Assembly: GCA_046051225.1 (NCBI GenBank)
Contig: JBJOOR010000016.1
Span: 26,399-90,398 of the forward strand
Direction: 5' to 3'
Length of the DNA stretch: 64,000 nucleotides
From: CAIODY01 sp046051225
Lineage (GTDB): Bacteria; Bacteroidota; Bacteroidia; Chitinophagales; CAIODY01
Below, piece after piece: positions 51,866-59,785 of this stretch. Both the position numbers and the translations under genes were made by a program. How positions within the stretch are numbered: position 1 is the stretch's first letter; each line of letters begins with the position of its first letter. The notes below the pieces were generated by a model. It did not search any database. It was not told where the DNA came from and saw only the letters and a program-made list of their open reading frames with translations.

Positions 51866-53341
51866 TTAATACGCTATCGCAAACAAAACCCTTTGGCTCG
51901 AAGGCTTTCCGCTATAAATACATTTGCCTTCTTCTTGTTTGTTGTTTAACGGAATGCAACGAATAGTAGCTTTGGTTTCTTGTTTTATTTTTTCTTCTGT
52001 TTCGCTTGTGCCGTCCCAATGCGCAGCAATAAAGCCACCTTTAGCATTTAATGCTTTTTTAAATTCTTCATAAGAATCAACATGCACAATATTTTCATCC
52101 CGGAATTGTAAAGCTTTATTGAAAATGTTTTCCTGAATTTGCGAAAGCAGATGTTCTAATTTTTCAGCTAAACCCAACATTTGCAAACTCATTTTTTCTT
52201 TGGTATCACGTCTTGCAACTTCGGCAGTTCCGTTTTCTAAATCACGAGCACCAATAGCAATACGGACTGGCACACCTTTCATTTCGTACTCGGCAAATTT
52301 CCAACCTGGTGATTTGTTATCGCCATCATCAAATTTTACACGAATATTTTTCGCTTTCAATTCATCCATCAAAGGTTTTATTTTTTCATAAATCGCATTC
52401 AGTTGTTCAGCAGTTTTAAAAATCGGAACGATGACAACTTGTATTGGAGCTAACTTTGGCGGTAATACCAATCCATCATCATCGCTGTGCGCCATAATTA
52501 ATGCGCCAATTAATCGGGTTGAAACACCCCAAGATGTTGCCCAAACTGACTCCTGTTTATTTTCTTTATTCAAAAATGTAACATCAAATGCTTTAGCAAA
52601 ATTTTGCCCCAAAAAGTGTGAAGTGCCTGCCTGTAAAGCTTTTCCGTCTTGCATCAAGGCTTCGATGCAATAAGTTTCAACTGCGCCTGCAAATCTTTCA
52701 TTCGCAGTTTTTACGCCTTTTATCACAGGCATTGCCATAAAATTTTCAGCAAAATCAACATACACATTCAGCATTTGTTCGGTTTCAGCAACGGCTTCCT
52801 GTTCGGTAGCATGCGCTGTGTGTCCTTCTTGCCAAAGGAATTCGGTGGTTCGTAAAAATAATCTTGTACGCATTTCCCAACGCACCACATTTGCCCATTG
52901 ATTAATCAACAAAGGCAAATCACGATACGATTTTATCCAACTTTTATAAGTGTGCCAAATGATAGTTTCGGAAGTTGGGCGAACAATCAACTCCTCTTCC
53001 AGCTTGGCTTCTGGGTCAACAATCACACCGCCGCCATTCGGGTCGTTTTTCAACCGATAGTGTGTAACCACAGCACATTCTTTTGCAAAACCTTCGATGT
53101 GTGCTGCCTCTTTGCTCAAAAAACTTTTTGGAATGAACAAAGGAAAATAGGCGTTCTGATGACCAGTGTCTTTGAATTTTTTGTCCAACACATCTCTCAT
53201 ATTTTCCCACAATGCAAAGCCATAAGGTTTGATAACCATACAGCCTTTTACCGCAGAATAGTCTGCCAGACCAGCTTTCAGCACCAAATCAATATACCAT
53301 TGCGAATAATCTTGCTCACGAGATGTAATTTCTTTGCTCAT
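51866..53341 (-). CDS. proS: Prolyl-tRNA synthetase, archaeal/eukaryote-like type
   Basis: Class II synthetase charging tRNA-Pro. 491 residues: the shorter ProS type without the editing insertion found in E. coli ProS (about 570). Motif 2 region (WANVVRWEMRTRLFLRTTEF), ILWQEGHTAHAT-like motif, and the C-terminal zinc-domain-like end (GKCIYSGKPSSQRVLFAIAY) are seen. The missing editing domain implies that mischarged Ala-tRNA-Pro must be cleared in trans. Confidence 0.95.
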   Translation of the reverse strand: MSKEITSREQDYSQWYIDLVLKAGLADYSAVKGCMVIKPYGFALWENMRDVLDKKFKDTGHQNAYFPLFIPKSFLSKEAAHIEGFAKECAVVTHYRLKNDPNGGGVIVDPEAKLEEELIVRPTSETIIWHTYKSWIKSYRDLPLLINQWANVVRWEMRTRLFLRTTEFLWQEGHTAHATEQEAVAETEQMLNVYVDFAENFMAMPVIKGVKTANERFAGAVETYCIEALMQDGKALQAGTSHFLGQNFAKAFDVTFLNKENKQESVWATSWGVSTRLIGALIMAHSDDDGLVLPPKLAPIQVVIVPIFKTAEQLNAIYEKIKPLMDELKAKNIRVKFDDGDNKSPGWKFAEYEMKGVPVRIAIGARDLENGTAEVARRDTKEKMSLQMLGLAEKLEHLLSQIQENIFNKALQFRDENIVHVDSYEEFKKALNAKGGFIAAHWDGTSETEEKIKQETKATIRCIPLNNKQEEGKCIYSGKPSSQRVLFAIAY

Positions 53342-53362
53342 TATAATCTGTTTTTAAAAGTG

Positions 53363-53370
53363 CAAATGTA
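53363..53370 (-). promoter_or_regulatory. Possible -7 box for proS
   Basis: The minus strand reads TACATTTG (TAnnTTTG) 22 bases before the ATG. No clear -33 element. Confidence 0.45.
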
Positions 53371-53491
53371 ATTTAAAATAAGAAGTGTGGTTTTGATTTT
53401 TTTTGAAATGAATTAAATTAAAAGTATAAATCCATTTTTAGAATAAGTACGTAATTCTCTTCTGTTATTTAAGCCCAATAACTTATTTATT

Positions 53492-55306
53492 ATGAATCAA
53501 CACACACCTAATTTAGCAGCACTATTTTTAAAGGAAATGAAACAAACTTTTAGTGTTTTAAAATCGCCAGCTTTACGGGTTTTCGACGAAAAATATATTC
53601 TTAGTTTTTCGATAATGGCTACTTGTTTTAATTTTTGTTACTGCCCATTCTCATTTTTTATTTTGCATAATACTTTAGGCGCAATTATTAATGGTGGTTC
53701 ATCAATTTTACTTGCTATTATTATTTACTCAAGAAAAAATAAGTGGATTGGGCGAACCACATCGGAAAATTTATTGCTTGCCATTGCTTATTTAACCATG
53801 TTTTCGCTAAGCTATAGATCGGGTGGTTTAACATCTGCTATTGTGCCATGGTACATAGTTATCAATATGTTTTCGTTAACGGTAAACAATAAAAAAGTGG
53901 CTATTTTTTGGACATTGATGGCGCTATGTAGTATCGCATTTTTTTGGATTGCCGAAACATTTTTTAATTACCAGTTTCCTAATGATTATGCTGGAAGTGT
54001 TTATCATAGCTGGTTTTTTGCAGTAATTGTGGGTGTGTTTTTATTAGGAATAAAAATAGTTGGTGTAATTGAAGAACGCAATACAGAATTTATTGCCACA
54101 CTTACCGAAAAAAATATTGAGCTACAAAATTCGAAAGAAGAGATTGAGCAATTGCAGCATTATAAAGAAAACTTTTTGGCTAACATTACGCATGAGCTTC
54201 GTACACCATTAAATGCCATAAAAAGTATTTCGGAATTATTAAAAATGGAAAATTCAGATTTTGAAAAAAATGAAATGATTGATGGCTTAAATAAATCGAG
54301 TAATCATTTATTAAACATGATTAATGATGTACTTGATTTTTCAAAATTGAAAGAAGGGAAATTGATTTTACGACAGCAATCATTTATGTTGGAAGACTGT
54401 ATTAACACAGCTTGTAGGCTAATGAAAATAAATGCAAATGATAAAGGATTGGCATTTTTGCTGCACAAAAAATCATTGCCTAAAAATGTAATTGGTGATG
54501 AAAGTAGATTGATTCAGATGATGGTAAATATGATTGGCAATGCCATAAAATTTACGGCTTCGGGTTCGATAAAAGTAGAATGTTCGGCAGAATATTTGGA
54601 TACAAAAAAATGCACCGTACGGATAAAAATATCGGATACTGGCATGGGTATTTCGGACGAAAAAATTAAATCAATTTTTGATGATTATGTGCAAGCTGAT
54701 GAAAATATAGCTGCTAAATTTGGTGGAACAGGGCTTGGCTTGGGCATTACAAAGCGATTAGTTGAATTGCATCATGGCTCTATTGAATGCGAAAGTAAAT
54801 TGAATTTGGGTACATGTTTTACTATTTATTTGCCATTCGAATTTTCTGAAAATGAAAATGAAACAGCCTCAAATGATTCGGATTTTGAATTTATTAAATC
54901 ATCCGAAATAAAAATTTTATTAGTAGATGATAATAAAATGAATTTGTTTGTAGCTGAAAAATTAATCGAAAAATCATTGCCATTAGCCCAAATTTATAAA
55001 GCCGAAAATGGTTTTGAAGCGCTTGATTTTATCGCAAAAAATAAAGTTGATATTATATTAATGGATATGAAAATGCCTCAAATGGATGGACCTACTGCTG
55101 CCTTAGAAATTAGAAAAAATAACGCTTATGAATCTATTCAAATTATAGCTATGACGGCAGCTACATCCGATGCTGAAATAAATGAATGTTTGCAATCGGG
55201 CATGAATGATTATATATCGAAACCATTTTATAACAATGAATTATTAAGCAAAATTCAAAAGGCATATAGCTATATTAAAAATGGAAAAAGCGTAAGTTTA
55301 AACTAA
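53492..55306 (+). CDS. Membrane hybrid histidine kinase with receiver domain
   Basis: 604 residues. The N-terminal part (about 35-205) has six hydrophobic segments in a compact membrane sensor with short loops. A coiled coil (205-230) leads to HisKA with His234 in ITHELRTPLN. The HATPase part has GTGLGLGITKR and the N-box IQMMVNMIGNAIKF. The receiver domain carries Asp525 in LMDMKMPQMDG and a conserved Lys in ISKPF. No output domain or Hpt gene alongside, so the signal must reach another protein. Single gene, convergent with corA with only 5 bases between them. Confidence 0.92.
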   Translation: MNQHTPNLAALFLKEMKQTFSVLKSPALRVFDEKYILSFSIMATCFNFCYCPFSFFILHNTLGAIINGGSSILLAIIIYSRKNKWIGRTTSENLLLAIAYLTMFSLSYRSGGLTSAIVPWYIVINMFSLTVNNKKVAIFWTLMALCSIAFFWIAETFFNYQFPNDYAGSVYHSWFFAVIVGVFLLGIKIVGVIEERNTEFIATLTEKNIELQNSKEEIEQLQHYKENFLANITHELRTPLNAIKSISELLKMENSDFEKNEMIDGLNKSSNHLLNMINDVLDFSKLKEGKLILRQQSFMLEDCINTACRLMKINANDKGLAFLLHKKSLPKNVIGDESRLIQMMVNMIGNAIKFTASGSIKVECSAEYLDTKKCTVRIKISDTGMGISDEKIKSIFDDYVQADENIAAKFGGTGLGLGITKRLVELHHGSIECESKLNLGTCFTIYLPFEFSENENETASNDSDFEFIKSSEIKILLVDDNKMNLFVAEKLIEKSLPLAQIYKAENGFEALDFIAKNKVDIILMDMKMPQMDGPTAALEIRKNNAYESIQIIAMTAATSDAEINECLQSGMNDYISKPFYNNELLSKIQKAYSYIKNGKSVSLN

Positions 55307-55311
55307 TTGAA

Positions 55312-56214
55312 TCAAAGCCATTTTTTACGTTTAAACCATAAATAAATAATACCAGTTAATACAAGCATTGTTATTAATACTAATGGGTATCCCAATTTAC
55401 TGTCAAGTTCGGGCATGAATTTAAAATTCATACCATAAATACCAACTATAAAAGTTAGTGGCATAAAAAATACTGAAAAGATGGTAAGCACTTTCATTAC
55501 TTCATTAGTTTTTTGTGATGAAAGTGATAGATAAATATTCAACAAATTGGTTACATCTTCATGCGCTTGATTATATAAAGTAGTTAATTTAATATGCAAA
55601 TCTTTAGCATCTTGCAAAGCCACTGTATCGGTATTATTAGTTCTAATTGTGTTGGTTACTTCGCCGGTAAGCATTAATAATTTATTGCAAATAGCAGCTT
55701 TATGCCTTATAAAATACAAATCTTCTAACATAGATGGAGTAAGGCTTTTCAAAAAAACTTTTGCTTCATATACATCCACTTCGTTCGATAATTGAATAGC
55801 TGGTTTATCATACGAGTGCAATACATACCAAATTATTTTGGTTACCAACTCTCTAGTGGTTTTACATTTTTCATTATCGGTATATTTCTGTTTTATAACA
55901 TCAATAAAATTTTGTGGTAAGCGATGAATGGTGATGATAAAATGGTCGTTATAAAAAATAGCAACTTTACTACTTATGCTTTGAATAGTATGTGGTTTTG
56001 AAGTATCATTTTCGAGCAATACTCTAGTGATAATAAAATGAACATCACCCATATCTTCGTACTTTGGTAAATGGTCGGGTTCTAAGCAATCTCTTAAGGT
56101 ATAATGATGAAGATTAAATTCATCGCTTACTTTTTTTAGCTCATCTTCGGTTGGTGTTATAATATCAATCCACTTAAAATTTGAATTAGATGAAGATAAA
56201 ATATTGATTGCCAT
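55312..56214 (-). CDS. corA: CorA-type magnesium/cobalt transporter
   Basis: Inner-membrane divalent-cation channel. 300 residues. Long soluble N-terminal domain, then two C-terminal helices with the signature YGMN (Gly261-Met262-Asn263) at the selectivity loop, followed by a MPEL-like loop and the second helix. Family length is about 300-350. It has no terminator between it and the facing kinase. Confidence 0.93.
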   Translation of the reverse strand: MAINILSSSNSNFKWIDIITPTEDELKKVSDEFNLHHYTLRDCLEPDHLPKYEDMGDVHFIITRVLLENDTSKPHTIQSISSKVAIFYNDHFIITIHRLPQNFIDVIKQKYTDNEKCKTTRELVTKIIWYVLHSYDKPAIQLSNEVDVYEAKVFLKSLTPSMLEDLYFIRHKAAICNKLLMLTGEVTNTIRTNNTDTVALQDAKDLHIKLTTLYNQAHEDVTNLLNIYLSLSSQKTNEVMKVLTIFSVFFMPLTFIVGIYGMNFKFMPELDSKLGYPLVLITMLVLTGIIYLWFKRKKWL

Positions 56215-56442
56215 TTTTTGTGTTTCCTATTTTTGGTTAGCGATGTAAAAGTGGTTAAAATATTTAATTTGTTAAAGTTTGGTTTTTAACATTTTTTAAT
56301 GCTGATATGCAATAACTTTACTTCACAAATAAATATAACCAATTTGTTTGGCATAGCATTTGAAAATTTTAGTTAGAGAATAACTAAGAAATTAAACTTT
56401 TCGATAACCAAATTGTCTATTAATTAATTAAATAAAAAGAAC

Positions 56443-58014
56443 ATGAAACCATTGTATTATTTGGCATTTAGCTTAATTATTATTTCGCTTGCCGCTTGTT
56501 CACCCGAGTATCAAAGTGCTCACGGAAATTATGATGATGTGTATTACAGCTCAACAAAAGGGAATTATGACCCACCGAGCAACCGACAGCCTAAACAATA
56601 CAATTACGATAAAAGAGATGATAATAATTATTCATCGCAAAATCATAATTATAACAATAATGATGATGAAGGAAATTTAAAATCAAATTCTTCAAATGAT
56701 TCAGATAATAATTACCAAAATGATCAGAATGGTAATTATAGTAATTCTCAAAACAATGATAATTACGATAACAATAACAACTATAATTCGAATAATAATA
56801 GCAGTTATTATTATGATGATGATAATGATTATTACTATAGTAGCCGTTTAAGAAGATTTAATCATTCTTATTCTGGATTTGGATATTATGACGATTGCTA
56901 TGTTAACCGTTACTGGTACGATTACAATCCTGTTTCATGGGGTTCAAGTATTTATGTTAGCCCTTACTTTGGTATTTCGGTTTGCAGTGCTCCATTTTAT
57001 TATTCCACTTATAATCCATACTACTACTATGGTGTAAGCTATTACAATCCTTATTACTATAGTTCTTATGGCTATTATAATTCATGGTATAGCCCATACA
57101 ACTCTTATTATTCGGGTTATAATAATGGCTATTGGAATGGTTATAACAATGGATACTATGCAGGTAGCTATTCAAACAATAACAACTATTACAATAATAA
57201 CCATTATCATTATTATGGTAGCAGAAATGGTGCAGGAAGTTCTACAGGATTTCATAATGGTGGTGTTCATTATGCCAACAATAATAATGTAAGTGCTGGA
57301 AACAATAGAAATGGTTCTATTACGAATAGCAACAACGACCATTTTAATAGAAATATTGATAGAACTGACAGACAGAATCAAATAGGCAGAAATGAAATGA
57401 ACAGAACCGACAGACAAAATGGTATTCAACAACAAGGAAGAACTAATCGTGATGAAATAAACAACAATCAAGCGCCACGAAATACAGATAATAATAGTTC
57501 AAACGATAATGGCGGTTCAAGACCATCAAGATTTCATCGTAGCAATTCGTATGATTTTGAAAATGGTGGAACAAGAAGTAATCAACAACAAACATCGCCA
57601 AGAAATTATGGCAATAATAATGACGAACAACCTAGAAGTAATGGTGGCTTTGGAAGAAGAAATGATGATGGGGGAAATCAAAACAATAATAACGGGAATC
57701 AACAAGCACCACATAGATATGAAAATAATCAATCTTCACGACCTGATTATCAACAGCCACAACAAGCTCCAAGAAATTATGAACGTAATGAATCAAGTAG
57801 CCCACGTTCATACCAAAGAAGTGAACCATCAGCTCCTAGAAATTATGGTGGCAATGGTGGTGGTGGCTATTCAGCACCAGCTCCAAGAATGAGTGCACCA
57901 AGTGGTGGTGGTAATTTTGGTGGCGGTGGCAGAAGTTCGGGTGGTGGAAACTTTGGCGGCGGCGGCGGTGGTAGAAGTAGTGGCGGTGGTGGCGGTGGTG
58001 GTCGTCATAGATAA
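56443..58014 (+). CDS. Asn/Tyr/Gly-rich low-complexity lipoprotein
   Basis: 523 residues. Lipobox LAAC with Cys19 gives a predicted lipoprotein. Residues 28-33 read YDDVYY, a motif I recall from Bacteroidota lipoproteins of unknown function (sometimes misnamed vitellogenin). Then come a Asn/Asp/Ser-rich stretch (50-130), a strongly Tyr-rich stretch (135-260; for example YNPYYYYGVSYYNPYYYSSY), an Arg/Asn/Gln-rich stretch (270-460) and a Gly-rich end (GGGNFGGGGRSSGGG). The composition resembles prion-like, phase-separating domains, but here it would be at the envelope. No enzyme motif. It sits 74 bases before the FadL-like gene. Confidence 0.75.
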   Translation: MKPLYYLAFSLIIISLAACSPEYQSAHGNYDDVYYSSTKGNYDPPSNRQPKQYNYDKRDDNNYSSQNHNYNNNDDEGNLKSNSSNDSDNNYQNDQNGNYSNSQNNDNYDNNNNYNSNNNSSYYYDDDNDYYYSSRLRRFNHSYSGFGYYDDCYVNRYWYDYNPVSWGSSIYVSPYFGISVCSAPFYYSTYNPYYYYGVSYYNPYYYSSYGYYNSWYSPYNSYYSGYNNGYWNGYNNGYYAGSYSNNNNYYNNNHYHYYGSRNGAGSSTGFHNGGVHYANNNNVSAGNNRNGSITNSNNDHFNRNIDRTDRQNQIGRNEMNRTDRQNGIQQQGRTNRDEINNNQAPRNTDNNSSNDNGGSRPSRFHRSNSYDFENGGTRSNQQQTSPRNYGNNNDEQPRSNGGFGRRNDDGGNQNNNNGNQQAPHRYENNQSSRPDYQQPQQAPRNYERNESSSPRSYQRSEPSAPRNYGGNGGGGYSAPAPRMSAPSGGGNFGGGGRSSGGGNFGGGGGGRSSGGGGGGGRHR

Positions 58015-58088
58015 AACTAGTTAGATAAAAAACTAACAAGCTTAAATCTCTTTTTCAATTTTCTTTTTCAAAAAAATAATTTCAAAAA

Positions 58089-59600
58089 ATGAAAAAAAAT
58101 CTCTTTGGTTTATTCGTTTTAATTGTAGCATTTTGTTCAACAATTCAAGCGCAAGACGATGCTGATGTATTAAGATATAGCCAATTACAATCGGGCGGAA
58201 CAGCAAGAAGTTTTTCTTTAGCAGGCGCAACTGGGGCATTAGGTGGCGATTTTAGCAATGCATCTAACAACCCATCAGGATTAGCATTGTATCGCAGCAG
58301 CGAATTTACTTTTTCGCCGTCTATTAATTTTAGTAAAACAAATGCTACCTATTTTAATGTTGAAAATAGCGATAGATTAACTCGATTTGGATTAGGGAAT
58401 ATCGGATTAGTTTTTAAAAATAATTATACCATAAAAGGTAAAGAAGTAACAAGCGGTTGGACAGGTATAACCTTTGCCTTTGGTATAAATAAATTAGCAT
58501 CATTTAATAATGCAACTACTTATAGCGCTTTTAATAATTACAGTTCAATAGGCGATAAATATGCTTATGATTTAAGCATGAAAGGTGTTGGGCCAAGAAG
58601 CGCATTAAGTTCTGATCCTTGGAGTTCGGGCTTAGCTTATGATGCTTTTTTATTAGATGCAAATTCGACAACAGATACAACACACTATACAGCAGTATCG
58701 GCAGGTGGTAAAGTAAACCAAACAATGAATAAAGTAGTGAAAGGCGCAGCAAACGAAATGGTGATAAGCTTTGCAGGTAATTACAATAATAAATTAATGA
58801 TTGGTGGTACATTGGGCGTTCCGTTTATTAATTACATGAATGAAACAGCATATTATGAATCAGATGATTCTTTATATCATTCAAAATTTAAAAATTATAG
58901 TTCAATATCTAGCATTAAAGCAAGTGGTACTGGTATTAATTTAAAACTTGGAGCCATGTATTTAGTAAATGATGTAATCAGATTAGGCGTTGCTTTGCAC
59001 ACTCCTACTTATTATAATATTCATGATGAGGGAACAATAACAATGACGACAGAAAGAAAAGATTCGGCAAATGCTGGTATAAAAAATTCATCTACCAGCA
59101 ATACTATAAATTATAGTATTACTACACCTTGGAGAGCAATTGGCAGTGCAGCTTTCTTATTTAAAAAATATGGATTTATTACCATTGATTATGAATTTGT
59201 AGATTACTCAAGTGGCAATATTCATTTTAACAGTACCGATGCTGCTGATATTCAAGCTGCATCAAACATCAACAGAACGCTTAGAAATAATTATACAACA
59301 GCTTCTAATATTAAAATTGGCGGCGAATTAAAACTAGATATATTTTCTATCCGAGCTGGATATGCTATGTATGGTTCGCCATACAAAACAGCTACAGTAA
59401 AAGGATTTGATGAAACTAGAAATGTTGTTTCGTTAGGTTTTGGAATAAGAGACAAAGACTATTTTTTTGATATGGGTATTCAAAAAACGATGTATAAAAA
59501 TATTGATATTCCATATCTTCAAACCAATGCAACATCTTATGCTGCTACATTGCAAAACACCAATACTATGGTAGTTGCCACTTTAGGATTAAAATTTTAA
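58089..59600 (+). CDS. OmpP1/FadL/TodX-family outer-membrane protein
   Basis: 503 residues with signal peptide (1-21, ends IQAQ). It has the family's N-terminal hatch pattern GGTARSFSLAGATGALGGDF and SNNPSGLALY, then alternating barrel strands to a C-terminal strand ending VATLGLKF with a terminal Phe, as in outer-membrane barrels. Likely uptake of long-chain fatty acids or other hydrophobic compounds. Possibly co-transcribed with the lipoprotein upstream; followed by a strong terminator. Confidence 0.9.
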   Translation: MKKNLFGLFVLIVAFCSTIQAQDDADVLRYSQLQSGGTARSFSLAGATGALGGDFSNASNNPSGLALYRSSEFTFSPSINFSKTNATYFNVENSDRLTRFGLGNIGLVFKNNYTIKGKEVTSGWTGITFAFGINKLASFNNATTYSAFNNYSSIGDKYAYDLSMKGVGPRSALSSDPWSSGLAYDAFLLDANSTTDTTHYTAVSAGGKVNQTMNKVVKGAANEMVISFAGNYNNKLMIGGTLGVPFINYMNETAYYESDDSLYHSKFKNYSSISSIKASGTGINLKLGAMYLVNDVIRLGVALHTPTYYNIHDEGTITMTTERKDSANAGIKNSSTSNTINYSITTPWRAIGSAAFLFKKYGFITIDYEFVDYSSGNIHFNSTDAADIQAASNINRTLRNNYTTASNIKIGGELKLDIFSIRAGYAMYGSPYKTATVKGFDETRNVVSLGFGIRDKDYFFDMGIQKTMYKNIDIPYLQTNATSYAATLQNTNTMVVATLGLKF

Positions 59601-59671
59601 CTCAACATTATATTGGCGGTTAATACTGTTTTCAAAGTTCGAGAAATTCAGTAATACAAGATTTCATGTAT

Positions 59672-59722
59672 AAAAATCAGTTGAAAAGCGGATGGTAAAT
59701 CAATGCTTTTTAACTGATTTTT
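59672..59722 (+). terminator. Terminator after the FadL-like gene
   Basis: 18-bp stem (59672-59689 with 59705-59722) with one G-U pair and a 15-base loop, ending in a T run. It separates the FadL-like gene from the repeat protein. Confidence 0.85.
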
Positions 59723-59785
59723 ATGTTATTAAATAAACCGAGAATTAAAAGGATTTTTTATCCCAACAATTAACCAATATATTGT

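Noticed and set aside
57172..58039. Several overlapping frames opposite or inside the Asn/Tyr-rich lipoprotein gene
   Set aside because: They are shadows of codon-biased low-complexity DNA, giving Ile/Val/Met- or His-only peptides.
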